Translations under genes and position numbers: made by a program | Notes under the pieces: generated by a model | The model's database searches: none | Told to the model about the DNA's origin: nothing | Seen by the model: the letters and a program-made list of their open reading frames with translations, nothing else | Shown: positions 1-11,757 of the stretch, piece after piece | Layout of the letters: every line of letters begins with the position of its first letter | Numbering within the stretch: position 1 is the first letter of the stretch | Origin: Acrasis kona | Lineage: Eukaryota > Heterolobosea > Eutetramitea > Acrasida > Acrasidae | NCBI GenBank assembly: GCA_026419775.2 | Contig: JAOPGA020001417.1 | Coordinates: 1-36,588, forward strand | Direction: 5' to 3' | Length of the DNA stretch: 36,588 nucleotides

Positions 1-2229
1 CTTGAATAGCGAGTACATGACGTCGTAGTGACCTTGAGTGGTCATGTAACTTTCTCCAAAGGAGAAGGCGGCAAGGACAGCCTTTGCCTTTCCGTGATCC
101 TTGACTGTGAATGCGGGGTCACTTGGGGTTGGGTTGTTTCCGTCTAATAGACGTTTGGTGTATAGTGTTGTGGCGGTGGTTGCTTTGACATTGTAGATTC
201 TCCATGGTCCAACGTAGAACAAATATCCCAAATCAACTGGTTTGAGGTAGTCTTGTGCTGCTCTCATTTCAATCATTTTGTGTTCTTGTTCGCAAGCACA
301 ATAATTCTCGACGTCACCATCGAATGATTGGTATTGAAGGACTTGAACACCGAAAACGTCATCCATGTTCTTGTCAAAGTCTGATTGACGCTTGGCATAA
401 TAGTTCTCATATCCTGGTGGGGCGGCGTTGGCGAATACGTTGCAACCGTTGGGAATAAAGTTATTCTTGATGTAGGTCATGTCACCTTCTTGCATACGTC
501 CATTGTATGGAAGCACCAATAGTTTGAAAGTCTTGTCGAATTGACCGGAACGTAGTTGTGTTTGATTCAAATAAGTAACGCGAATGTTTAGTCTTTCAAA
601 AACACCGTGAAGTGAACCTTGTTCGACCAAGAAACGATTTTGAATTTGGTTGACTTGATCTGGCCAGTAGAAGGCTGCTTCGTAGTACTCACGGTTCAAT
701 CCAGCAAGTAGGTTGGTGTCGTAAAGGGCAATTTGTTGAACAACTCTGTATGCCTCTGTAACCATCATAGTGGCTGGTTTTGGACTTCTATCTCTGTTCA
801 AGATACCGAATCCGAACTCTCTGATTGTCAAGAACTCACGATCTTCCCAAGTGAACACGTGAATACCCATAGCACCGGTCATGAAAGCGGAGAAGATTTG
901 AGATACAATCAAATCTCCTTGACGTTGAGGTAAATATCCGATATTGTATTCCGTGCTCAAGAAATCGGTATCGTGATCTGTGCAACCAAACTCAGTAACC
1001 AACACTGGTAATTTGTTCTTCTTGACAAGTTCGATACCCCATTGTCCTGAACGCATTTCTACGTTTGGTGCTGATGAGGCGTACACGTTGATTGAGAAGA
1101 AATCTAGAGGATATCCGGCATCTCTGCACTCGTTAATCATAGAGGTGTCACTTTCAGCATCATATTGCCCTGTGCAAAGTTATAATTTTTTGTAATCATA
1201 ATTACTTACAATCCGCTGGACCGAACACCAAACCAAGCTTACTGTAGGTAATCAAATGGTTTGGATCTACATCTTTCACTTGCTTGGCGCTATAAGCGAC
1301 AAATTGTGCAATACTCTTTTTACGGAACTTGATCATATCTGCCCATGAGCCATCATTACGAGCGAAGTCAACTGGCATCTTAATTGTGTCAAAGGTAGTG
1401 TGAGAAGAGCCCCAGTTGTTGTTCAAAGTGGCCAAGTCATTATTGTAAACTGTCTTTAGATAAGCACGGAAGGCCTTTTGTGTGGAGGGGTCATAACCTT
1501 CTTGACGGAAAGACCACAAGTTCAAGTAACCATATTCATTACCAACAATCCAAGCAGCAATAGTTTTACTCTTGCTATATCTCTTAGCAACAGCAGCTAG
1601 ATATTCACCGCACTTGGCTCTTGCCTCTGGATGCTCCCATGAAATTTGTGCTGAAACCCACAACTGTTTGAATCTCTTTAGATCAGGTGTAACTACTTGA
1701 CCGTTGTCTGGACTTGGGGGATGCATCTTTTAAATTTAAATCAAAGAAAAAAATAGCTACTTACACTCATCCAAAGTGGATCAATATCATCACCTTCCAT
1801 TCCAGAAAGTTCTAGACCAGGTGCCCACCTTGGTACACCAAGAGCTCCAAACAAACCAAAGATCTTCATGTCGTATCTTGCGGCGGTCTCTACTAGGAGA
1901 TCATACATTCTAAAGTCATAATAGTTTCTGAACATTTCAATGTTCTGCCATCTGAAATCCAAACGTAGGGAATTAACGTTCATAGACTTCATAGACCTGA
2001 TGTCATAATCTAGCTGAGCAGCGGTCTCCCACATTCCGTAATTACCGAACCAGCATTGGTACGCAATTCCCACACTAAGAAACTTATTAATAGGCAGCTA
2101 TACTTTAATAACTTACGGAATGAAAATAGTATTGGCATCTTCGTCCCAAAAGTACCCATTGCGCATTCTAACATATGCAGATACATAGCATATTATTAAC
2201 GCTAATATAGCAAGGTTCAGTGTCCTCAT
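1..2229 (-). CDS. Secreted GH42-type beta-galactosidase, 5' part (runs off the window)
   Basis: Four exons read on the minus strand: 2229-2117, 2074-1765, 1726-1210 and 1169-1; the last stays open to the window edge, so the C-terminus is missing. Introns are 38-42 nt with clear GT-AG ends. The product starts with a signal peptide (MRTLNLAILALIICYVSA) and is then a TIM-barrel glycoside hydrolase of the GH42 kind: an N-terminal stretch with NVNSLRLDFRW, the WIVGNEYG motif whose Glu would be the acid/base, and LPVLVTEFG whose Glu would be the nucleophile. GH42 enzymes hydrolyse terminal beta-galactosides; the signal peptide suggests secretion or delivery to a digestive vacuole, as expected for a bacterivore or a feeder on plant or fungal material. 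Substrate is inferred from family only; another clan GH-A family is possible. Confidence 0.82.
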
Positions 2230-2539
2230 CTAATTTTTTGTGTTATTGCCAAAAAGTTTTAGCTAACTTTATACTGGTACTGATTACTTTATCTGGCGAT
2301 TCGAAATTATAACCGTATTCTAACGTCGATGTTACGTAAAAAGACTTTAATAGGAAGGTGGATAACACAATTGTCGATCGACGGGCTATTTTTACAATAG
2401 AATAATCGGATAACAAAGAGTTATCGGATGTCTTAAGAGGCAAGTTTGCGAATTATAATACAAAGCCACCAGTCAAGAACTTAACATAGACAAAACAAAA
2501 CTCACAACAAATCAATAATAATCTCTGCTTTAAAGATAA

Positions 2540-2656
2540 ATCTTCATCACGACGGCGCAACCGACATGACCTTCATACGGGCGGCCGGGAAGGCCGCAAA
2601 TATTTTTGAACAAATGAACTCGCCCGGACAATTGCAAAAACCCGTCGTGAGAAGAT
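2540..2656. repeat. Foldback (palindromic) element, 117 bp
   Basis: Outer arms ATCTTCATCACGACGG (2540-2555) and CCGTCGTGAGAAGAT (2642-2656) are inverted copies with one extra base in the left arm. Inside lies a perfect GC-rich palindrome GCGGCC-GGGAA-GGCCGC (2581-2597), which stands out in AT-rich intergenic DNA. It sits in the 490 bp between the GH42 gene's start (2229) and the COMMD5 stop (2723), about 310 bp upstream of the GH42 start. It could be a small MITE/foldback element or a regulatory cruciform with CGG/CCG half sites. The rest of 2230-2722 shows no gene. Confidence 0.55.
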
Positions 2657-2722
2657 TGTTTATTATAAGCAATATAATCAAAACAGCAATATAGTATAAG
2701 TTTGTAACATGTGTTTGTTTTA

Positions 2723-3427
2723 TTATAATTTTTCTTGAATCTGCATAATTGGATGGTTTTGAATACTGTGCATATCGTTTAAAACTGTAGCGACGGCGAG
2801 ACGAAGCTCATGGAACTGCTGAACTGAAAGTTCCATCATACGAATGTCACCATTGCTTAATTCTAATTGAACATGGAGTACAGGTTTGAGCACACGTGTC
2901 ATCACGCTGGTACTGATAGTTACATCCACTCTCCATCTCACGTCAACTACATGATTGAACCAGCTGGTTGTCTTCTCAGACATGATTATAAAGTCCTCCC
3001 TCTTTTTTTCATAAGTTTGAACAACGAATTTTATTAACTCGTCGGGAATTGTTAATTTTGTTAATTGATCGGTCAAATCGGTAACGCTGAGTCTTTGACG
3101 AATGGCTGCCCTATAGATATAATAGAAACCAGTGAACACGACCGAAAATACTCCTGTTTTTATGGCATATTCGACATTCTGCTCATCGCTCTTTTTCTTC
3201 TTTTTTACGTTTGCAAAGTTCTTTGTTAATTCCGATTCGAGTTGGTTGTTGAGGGGTATTGTTAGTTCTTGTTTGTGCTTGTCTAGTTCTCCGGTGAGGT
3301 AAACCACCACCAAAGTTATTACTTTCGAGATTGATCTTGTTGATATATGAGGGAGAACTGGTAGTATCCTTAATACCTCGGTTGGAATTTTGTCGCCAAG
3401 GAACACTACATCCTCCAATGTGGTCAT
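2723..3427 (-). CDS. COMMD5: COMM domain protein, COMMD5-like
   Basis: Single-exon gene of 234 residues, close to the usual length of COMMD5. The C-terminal COMM domain (about residues 160-230) is clear: VDVRWRVDVTIST matches the tryptophan-containing W motif typical of COMMD5, followed by leucine-rich LKPVLHVQLELSNGD and a final helix FHELRLAVATVLNDM. The N-terminal two thirds is the helical HN-type domain. COMMD proteins assemble as a hetero-decameric ring in the CCC (Commander) complex with CCDC22/CCDC93, which recycles membrane proteins from endosomes together with retriever and the WASH complex. It starts at ATG 3425-3427 and lies head to head, 238 bp away, with the DOCK-RasGEF gene, so they may share a promoter region. 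Confidence 0.88.
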   Translation of the reverse strand: MTTLEDVVFLGDKIPTEVLRILPVLPHISTRSISKVITLVVVYLTGELDKHKQELTIPLNNQLESELTKNFANVKKKKKSDEQNVEYAIKTGVFSVVFTGFYYIYRAAIRQRLSVTDLTDQLTKLTIPDELIKFVVQTYEKKREDFIIMSEKTTSWFNHVVDVRWRVDVTISTSVMTRVLKPVLHVQLELSNGDIRMMELSVQQFHELRLAVATVLNDMHSIQNHPIMQIQEKL

Positions 3428-3665
3428 TTTGGGTTAACTAATTATTACAACAGTTTTGTTGAATTTTGTGGAACAACATACTCCTAAATGATTTAGACAT
3501 ATACCATGAAACTGCTTGCATAAGATGGTCAATCGCATACTATTTCAAAAACTAAGGTATAAAGACTATGTGACACTCGCATATTCTTACGAGCACGGTT
3601 TACCAATCAACGGATATGTCATCAATCAATCACAGATTCAGAATCAAAAGAGGTTTTAGTCGATA

Positions 3666-6600
3666 ATGGCACAAGCATCCACTCCTGTGGTGGGATGGTG
3701 GGGTGCAATAACGGACTCTCTAACAATTGAACTTAAAGATAAACCACATCCCAGTGCTACGCTATCAAATCATGTTCGTATGATGGATAAACGAGCGGAG
3801 CCTGTTGCAGCGTACATAAGAGAAGCAGATCATCTATTCAATGACAAATTTAAAATACTACACGACACGAAATTTAAACCTCACTTTTCGCCACTGCCAT
3901 CACATTTTGTAAGAAGAGGAACAAATGCAGACGCGAACGAGGACGCAGATGATGTCGCATCCAGTTCCAGTCTTGGAGAGCATACACTCGTTGGATCACA
4001 AGGGAAAAGCGCGGATGCTTCACTCTCAAGCTCTCAAGGAAAAAATGTAGACTCATTCGTTACAGGTTCGCAAGGAAAGGGAAGCCCTATAGACTCTACA
4101 AATCTTGATAAATCCATATTTTCGGGTCTCATACAACTAAACAAAAGAGTAAACGGTGACCTCAAAGTTTCAACAGAATCCCCATCTAATACTGGTTTAA
4201 GAGAGAACTCACCTACAATCAGAATAAAAAGCAGTAATGCTGAACTTTTAGGCGCAAGAAGAGCAGTAAACTATCTTAGGAAGAAGCCTAAGAAACATGA
4301 TAGTGGGCAGAATGTTAGCCCATTAGGGTTGAACGACATTCCTGAGGAGAGTGTGGAAGAAGCGAAGAATTGTTTAGCTTACAGAACAAAAATGGCTGTA
4401 GAAAATAAATCTAACGACGACATCGAAAAAATTAGCACCGAGCTCATGGTTGGAGAAGACTTAACAGGAGAGACAACACAAGTGAGTAACTTTATCCTCT
4501 GTTTAATTAACATTGAATAGCCAACCAAAAGATTGTTAAGTGTTCATAATCCAAACTTTAGCTGGAGACCTGCCCATGTACAGTTGTGTTATAGACAATT
4601 TCTGAATTCCTTCCCGACGCCACGCCCAACAAATTTTGTGATTAAATGCAACTCGATTACTTTTGAAGGAAGCATCCCACCAGAACCTTTGTTCATGAAG
4701 ATGTACCTTTATGATGGAAGTAAAGAAGGAAGGAAGATCTCTGAGGACTTTCACTTCCACTTGAACGACAATGAAGTTCTTGAACATTGTATTCCAGAAC
4801 AACTGCGCTACACTCTTCCTGATACACGAGCCGCTACATTCAACATCACCCATCCCAACTCAGAAGTAAGTACATGAGGACTTCACCGTTACTAACGTTA
4901 CGTAGATATATTTAATACTGTTCGTGTATAGAGTTCCAGTTAATGTCCTTGAAGAGGGTCTTAAGATGTATCGGGAAGGAAGATCACTTTCAGAGTCGTC
5001 GATGAAGCAATTTAGTTTAAACATGAACAAGGCTGGATTTTTTAAGCAGCCATTCTTATTCGGCTACGCACCCATAACAGAGGCTATTGAAAGTAATTCA
5101 AACATTAATATGAATCAATCTGATCTTTTTTAGATGCCACCCCACTAAGGGACCCCAATCAAAGACGCAGCAACAATCAACTATCGCCACACGAAACACC
5201 AAACCATCCAAAAGACATGGATGCACTGATGAGGGAGGTCAGAGAGAGACAATCTTTGGTAAGATTGAACTTTTATACATGTTCTAAGTACATAGGTTCA
5301 AACCACAATGCAGGGCGTCGCAATCAAGACTGGAGAACAGGAAATTTCACCCATGTACATCTTTGAAGGAAGCAGCGGGAATACATTCAACGTCAATGAC
5401 TTTTTAAAAATGAAGACGGGTAGCCTCAAGACTAAACTCAAGACGCTAAAAGCTAAATTCGCATATGATGTTTCCGCTTCGTATGACAGAAGGACAGCGG
5501 ACATCCACTGCACTAGTTTGTTTGCGGTCAACCCATCCATATATGTAAATGATAACCTAAGCGAGAGTGAAGGTGACATGGTAAGATTTGAATGTTTTTG
5601 TAAAGTAACTTTTTATAGTCTTCCATCTCCACGTCGCCTCCATCTTACGAAAAGAAGAATGCTTCCTTCTACGCCTCAACGCCTAACGACGACACTATAA
5701 ATGTCAACAATGAATCGGTGTTCTCTGACTCACCCCCTATACATGGCAGTCACCTTCGGGAGAGCGCTTCCTACAACTCGACACCATTCAGCAGCATAGA
5801 CTTTGATATATCTACTGACTTTAAGCGACATAGTTTGAAAACGGTATGTGATCATCAATTTTCATTTTCAACTAAATCCCATGATAGACCGGACATGACC
5901 TCAACTTCAGCGTAGTGACAGAGTTCCCCTCCATGAAACCTTCATTCCCACATCTCTCATTTTCACACACATTATATGTTTATCCCATTTTGGCATCACT
6001 CAAAGATCTGTCAGGAGCCAATAATGTCATAGTCGAAGTAGTCTTCCGTGACGAGGACTCATCGTTCACGAACATTGAAGGCATACCTTGCTTAGCGACA
6101 AACAGAGATCAAGTTTTATCAACATTCGACGTGACGTCCGTAACTCTAGACGAGAAGAATCCACAATTCACCGAAGAATTCAAAGTAGAGCTACCCGTCG
6201 AACCTCAACCAGGACACCATCTTTTATTCTTCATTTACCAACTCGAAGATCCATTCGAAAAAAAGAAGGAAAAGAAGAATAAGTTTCCGATCGCACCTAA
6301 AAGAAAAGAATTGGGAGAATTAGACAGGTTCATTGTTGGTTACGCCTATTTGGATCTCGTGGAGAACTTATTCACTCAACAACCAGAGAGTTTTGATTGG
6401 GAAGTCATACCCGGTCGGTGCATTGTGGAAGGATTCAAGAAGGTTCAAGTCAACAAGAATCTATGCATGCACTACATGCACGCAAACTCCAAATTGGATT
6501 TGTTAGGAAAAGCAAAGTTACACGTCAACACAATGTTGCTATCCACCATACACCCATCGGATCGTGTCGTTCATCGTTTCTACTATGTGTTATCGGACAT

Positions 6601-9600
6601 TGAAAGGATTCACGTTCAAAATTTGTGCGTGGATGAACCCATGAAGGATTTGTTAGACATTCTGAATGGATTTAGAGTGATTGATTTCATCGTGGTGCTA
6701 CCCTACACACAACTTTTATTGAACATTTTATTCCGCACCATCTCGACCATTGATGCATTCATTTTGGAAAAGATCAAACCATCGACAATCAAATCAAAAT
6801 GCTTCGAAGCCATCTTGATCGTAATGAGAGGAATTTATCTTGTAACCGGAAAAGACTTTTCCCGCCAAAACAAGTTTTTGTTATCGTATGCACAATTTAT
6901 ATTTGACGACTGCAACGAAACATTCTACTCTCCCAAACCCGCCTACACATACCTACCCACACTTTTGAAGGAATTCCTCGAAGATGTGAAATATGCCAAC
7001 ACTGATTTTGGTGAAGCCAAAGTAGACACTCCAAATACGAGCATAAACTCGACGCCAGGAAAAAGAAAAGGAAACAGTTTCTTCTCCACAAAGAAATCAA
7101 AGGTGGTGTCGGTAACCAGCAGCGATCAATCCGAAGCAATCAGCGAAAGAGACATTTTGAGGTTTAGTTGGTTAATCTTTGACCTCATGATCAAATCACT
7201 CACTGTGAGTCATGGAACGGTCGCGGAACCAGCGGTCGATCTATCCACCACCTTCGTATGCGACTCTCCTCGCACTCAACAATCCACCATCACAAAAGTC
7301 AATCATGGCGACGGATGGAAATTAAATTTCGAAAAACAACAAGACGTCTACAACAGCATCAACGAACTACTGGAACCCTATTATCAAAAAGTAGGAAAGT
7401 TGATACGAAACACCAAAATACAAGCACAAGTCGGCAAGCATGCAAATCGTAACATGGCATTGTTCCTTCGTGATTTGATTCCCATCCTCACCAGAGATCA
7501 ATCCACACAATTGATCGAAAAGTATTTGAGTTTCATGAACATGAATCACGATCCAAACATTATCCTGTTGAAATTAGAATTCGTGACCATCATCATGGAT
7601 TATGATTTCTTCATCTCCATCAATCTCACTCATCCCACAATCTGTCAAAAGTGCATGGAAGCAATACTCGACGTGATGAGCATCAAGAAACAAAACATAT
7701 CCGAGAAGGGCATTTCTGCATTGTTAAATCACTTGACCAAGATTGATTTCGACGATCGTCACAACCAAGACGATGCCGCAGAGAAACGAAACATTATCGG
7801 CAAGCTCTACCTACCGTTCGTGGAGAAGCTACTGACGGGTGGCAACGGCAACAATGGCGATCTGTTGTGTTATTACGTGAGGGATCGATTCCATGTGGAT
7901 TTGATGGTGTGCATGTTGTGGATGCTCAATAATTGCAATCAATCCACTCTGTTGCAATGGTTCCATTCGTTGGAGAAGCCGGTTGCATTCAAGATTTTCA
8001 AATTCTTGGAATCATGCGCATGTACGCTGCACTTGCAGGGTGATTCTGATTTGTGCAGGGAGGCCATATTGATCAATCAGCACTTGATGGTGCTGTTTAC
8101 TTGTCCCAGCGCATTGGATCCGCTCATCGATCAGCTGAGAGAATACATGAGGCAGGACGATCAGGAGCATCAAGCGCTCGAGGACGAAATGGAGAGCACG
8201 TTGGTGCCTCATCCATGGGTCACCCTGTTGATGAGAGCGATCTGTCGCATGTGGATGAACAGCATCGTGAGCAGCGATCTATACGGCAGCAACAGCAAGA
8301 ACAGTCACGCAGGTCAGCTGCACGTTCAATTGTACTTTAAGGCCATGTGCACCTTTATCGAGTTCTACATTGACGAACTGGTGATCAAATCCATTTACAG
8401 AGCAGATACTCGCATTCCCTTGTTGCACCAAAAGAGAGTGGAGGCCAAGTGGAGATGGCTGTTGGGTGTGGTGCTGCTCAACAGCGAGCTCAAGTTGGAT
8501 GCCATGAACGATCCGCTCAAAAAGGTACTGACGCTGTTGATCCAGGCGTATCTACAGGACGACGAGTACATTTCGCGCAATCAAGAATTGGCAGAGGCAC
8601 ACGTGGATGGCGACGTGGTGTATGACGACGTTGCGCAGGTGATCAGAGCAGCCACGCTCAAGAAACTAATCGAACGATTGATTCAACACTCCAACGTCAA
8701 GGACGTAGAGGGCAACAAGTTCAAAAAGACCTTCTTGTTGACCTATCTCAGCTTCACCAGCAGCAGAGATTTGTTGTCGCAGCTGGTCAAGATTTATAAT
8801 CATCGCGTGCAAGAGAATGACTCTGCAGAGCAGCTCAACTCTTTGAACTTTATACAAGAGTGGGTCAAGAAGGGATTTCATGACTTTGATAACTTTGCCA
8901 TTAGCGAATTGGTGTACTTTTTGAGCACGCTGGAATTGAATCAAATGACGAGGAACAAGATGAGAAAACCAATCATGAAGCAATTATTGATGGTGACCAC
9001 TCAGCACTTGACCACCGGTCAGCAGGAACAATACGAACCGAGCGAAGTGCCCAAGGGATTCGATCTGGAATCGATGCAGACGCCCATCATGCCCATCAAG
9101 AGGTGGAAGAGCTTGAAGAAGAAGATGCAGGTCAATCCCTTCGACTACAACTTTGATATTCTGCAGTGGAGTCCGTTGGAGATTGCTCGTCAATTGTGTT
9201 TGATCGAGAGCGAGCTGTTCAATGCGGTGGAGCCCAAGGAGTGTTTTGGATTGGCGTGGAGCAAGCGCAATAAGGAGGACTTGGCGCCCAACATGGTGGC
9301 CATCGTGGTGAGATTCGAGCAAATGAGCTTGTGGATTGTCAACATGATCATGGCGGAGAGGGATTTGAAGAAGAGACAAAATATTATGGTCAAGTGGATC
9401 GATATTATGAGGGAGTGCTTGTCGCTCAAGAACTTTGTGAGCGTGTTTCAGATTAGCGCTGCGCTCAACTCTGCAGAGATTGCTCGTTTGGCAAAGACGA
9501 AGGAGGCCATCAGCGACGACGGCATTCAATTGTGCAAGAGGACTCTGGACTTTTATTCCAACAATTACAAACTGTTGCGTGCCATGATCAAGGATAGCGC

Positions 9601-9907
9601 TGGTAGTCCGGTGATTCCCTTTATAGGTGTTTATCAGACGGATTTGACGTTTGCAGAGGAGGGTAATGTGGATTGCTTGAACCATGCCACCGTTCCTGAT
9701 AAAATGTTGATCAACTTTACGAAAAGAAGGCTGTATAGTTCTTCGATTAGCGATATTCAATTGTTGCAGCAGAGTTGCAAGTATCCAAAGTTTAGAAAGA
9801 TTCCATTCCTTCAGTACATTTTGAGAGATCATATTACGACTGGTATTATTTGGAGCAATGAGAGAGATAGGTTTTCTCAAAGTTTGTTATTAGAGCCAAG
9901 GCAATAA
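3666..9907 (+). CDS. DOCK-type protein with a C-terminal REM + CDC25 RasGEF module (about 2000 aa)
   Basis: Seven exons: 3666-4481, 4521-4865, 4906-5092, 5134-5258, 5296-5580, 5619-5843 and 5888-9907; introns 37-44 nt, all phases agree, total about 2000 residues. Residues 1-270 are low-complexity with three SQGK repeats. Exons 2-3 match the N-terminal region of DOCK C/D (zizimin) proteins: PLFMKMYLYDGSKEGRKISEDFHF and later SEIYLILFVYRV. At about 685-870 is a DHR-1/DOCK-C2 domain (HTLYVYP, HHLLFFIYQLEDP, GKAKLHVNTMLLSTIHPSD), followed by helical scaffold. At about 1578-1690 is a RasGEF_N/REM domain (IRAATLKKLIERL, FKKTFLLTYLSFT). At about 1745-1990 is a CDC25 domain (ILQWSPLEIARQLCLIESELF, VIPFIGVYQTDLTFAEEGN). 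I see no DHR-2 domain. By family, DHR-1 binds phosphoinositides and CDC25 loads GTP on Ras/Rap; combining these on one chain is inferred. Confidence 0.88.
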
Positions 9908-10014
9908 AGCGAGTTTTTTTGATTTGTTTTGTAATTGTTTACTTGATAGTCTCAATGATTAACAAAGAGAGGTGATGCGTCAAAGCAGAAGAGATTTAAA
10001 ATAATTTACAAATT
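9908..10014. other. Convergent intergenic spacer
   Basis: About 100 bp between the stop codons of the convergent DOCK-RasGEF gene and the acidic-protein gene. It is AT-rich and must hold both 3' ends; no gene is seen. Confidence 0.6.
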
Positions 10015-10776
10015 TTAATAACTACAAACATAACCAGCTACCTGGAAGGGTGATGAAAAGGAGTGTGGTCTTGGAGAGGTGGGAGTTGTGAGTCTAATGT
10101 CACCTTCAATCATTCTCTTTAGTCTTGGGACTGTTTCCATGATTGACTTGGACCTTTCTCTCAGTTTCTCCGTTTTAAACTTGTTTAATTGCTTTGTTTT
10201 TTGCTTGGTGTCAAAAATGGGAACCTTTTCGACCTCTGACACGCTTGTGGAAGGTTCCTTGTCCTCGCTCAACAGCAAAGCGTCCGTATCAAATTCTTCA
10301 GCTTCTTTTGTGACGTCAACTGCTTGCTCGTAGAACTCTTCGTCGTCGTTGATGTTTTCCATGTCTTCGTCTACACTTGCCCTCAAGAAGTACTCCTCCT
10401 CTTCTACTGGTTCATCCTTTTTAGTCTTTAATTGCACGGGGAAGTTCTCTTCAACATCCTCCTCCAGATCGTCTTCTGATTGGTAACTGTTCATGACGGC
10501 CTCCGATTCCTCAAAGAATGATGAGTCGTCAACCAGCATGTCACAGGGGTCTTCTGAGGCATCCCAACATGGTGATAAAGCATCCTCTTCATCACTATTA
10601 TAGCCTGCATCACAACTTTGCATTACGTTGCAGTTGTAACTAAAGGAGTCCTCTTCATCTTCATCTTCGTCAGCAATACTTGGTAGTCTGAATGATTTCA
10701 CTGGAATGGCCCTTGATGTTGTTCTACAGTCCGTACGTAGATCCAACAGGTCATCTGTGTCGATGGGCTTGGTCAT
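10015..10776 (-). CDS. Acidic, probably disordered protein of unknown function
   Basis: Open frame of 253 codons from ATG 10774-10776 to TAA. I recognise no family. The protein is strongly acidic and looks disordered for most of its length, with runs such as ADEDEDEEDSF, EEDALSPCWDASEDP and EPVEEEEYF. The last 60 residues turn basic and helical (KQKTKQLNKFKTEKLRERSKS) and end in a proline/serine-rich tail (TTPTSPRPHSFSSPF). An acidic body with a basic, possibly phosphorylated tail fits a nuclear or cytoskeletal adaptor, but that is a guess. It is convergent with the DOCK-RasGEF gene. Codon use resembles the neighbouring conserved genes and no intron is needed. Confidence 0.65.
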   Translation of the reverse strand: MTKPIDTDDLLDLRTDCRTTSRAIPVKSFRLPSIADEDEDEEDSFSYNCNVMQSCDAGYNSDEEDALSPCWDASEDPCDMLVDDSSFFEESEAVMNSYQSEDDLEEDVEENFPVQLKTKKDEPVEEEEYFLRASVDEDMENINDDEEFYEQAVDVTKEAEEFDTDALLLSEDKEPSTSVSEVEKVPIFDTKQKTKQLNKFKTEKLRERSKSIMETVPRLKRMIEGDIRLTTPTSPRPHSFSSPFQVAGYVCSY

Positions 10777-11069
10777 ATCTTTTCACACTTGCTGTGGTAA
10801 CACCTGTCAAGTTGCTTGCGCACCTAGTTATGGAACTCGTGGTTGTGGGCTTGATTAATATGTTCGTATGCAAGTTTTTATAATATAGTCTCTCACACCG
10901 TGTCACTCAAGGTATTTGTGTTTTGAACGGTTGGTGTCGATCCCGACTAGAAGTGGCATTTTAACGCTACAGAATTACAACAAGGTCCGGCAAATAAACT
11001 GTCCAAAGTTGGTCATCGGGTGAAAAAAATGGATCGCCCTTTCAAAAGTAGACCACTTGGCAAATACCA
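10777..11069. other. Intergenic region, no gene seen
   Basis: About 290 bp upstream of the acidic-protein gene. AT-rich with a more GC-balanced patch near 10930-11050; I see no open frame, tRNA cloverleaf or repeat that I can support. Confidence 0.5.
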
Positions 11070-11504
11070 TCAGTTACAATAGTTATTTCTGTTGATCAAA
11101 TCGAACATTTGAAGAAACTTAGCGAATATAAAATATTTTTTGATTGATTTCAGAATTTTAGTATTAATAGAGGTTTTAGTTGGGGATCCTACCAAAAGGT
11201 CTCGAAACAATTTCGAAATTATTTCACTTCTTTGTTTGAAATAAACTTTCGTTAACAGCTTTATTGAAATGAAAGTGAAAGAAATTTCTATGAAAGACAA
11301 CAAAAGTATTATAATATAAGAATGCAACTTGATTATTTGAAATTGATCAAGTCTAATTAGCAACAATTCCTCTGATACCTTTGACGCGTAAATATACCTC
11401 TTGATGTAGCCGTATTTTACTCCCTTTTGTGCATCACTTGATGAAGTATATTCAAAAAACATCCCCATCAACAAAGAGAGGCCATTTCGACGACTCTGCC
11501 TCAT
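11070..11504 (-). CDS. Possible small membrane protein, unrecognised
   Basis: A 144-codon frame from ATG 11502-11504. The middle has one or two hydrophobic segments (LHSYIIILLLSFIEISFTFIS), flanked by basic, lysine-rich stretches (KTSINTKILKSIKKYFIF). I recognise no family. The frame is AT-rich and uses Ile/Phe/Lys codons that chance frames in AT-rich DNA also favour, so it may not be a gene. It would be divergent from LC8 (start 11758). The 250 bp between them hold only a short frame on each strand and no recognisable gene. Confidence 0.35.
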   Translation of the reverse strand: MRQSRRNGLSLLMGMFFEYTSSSDAQKGVKYGYIKRYIYASKVSEELLLIRLDQFQIIKLHSYIIILLLSFIEISFTFISIKLLTKVYFKQRSEIISKLFRDLLVGSPTKTSINTKILKSIKKYFIFAKFLQMFDLINRNNYCN

Positions 11505-11757
11505 TAGTCTTCATTCACCGCACTTGTATTGCTTCCACTACAGTTATGACTGGAAGTCATCGTTTTTATTTTCTGAAATATTCCTTTTGTTTTAGTGCAG
11601 ATCTTGAAGCAATGTTTTCTTTCGTTGACCGCAGATTGCTTTGTTCTTATTTTTAAAGTTGTAAGATTCCCGCTCTTTATGCAGTAGGGCGCAAATAACA
11701 TTCGACCTTACGATTGACTAAACATTAAAAAAATCAAAAGGTAGGAGGAGTAATACA

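Noticed and set aside
10920-10960. tRNA-like T-arm (GTCGATCCCGAC)
   Set aside because: No matching acceptor, D or anticodon arms can be drawn around it.
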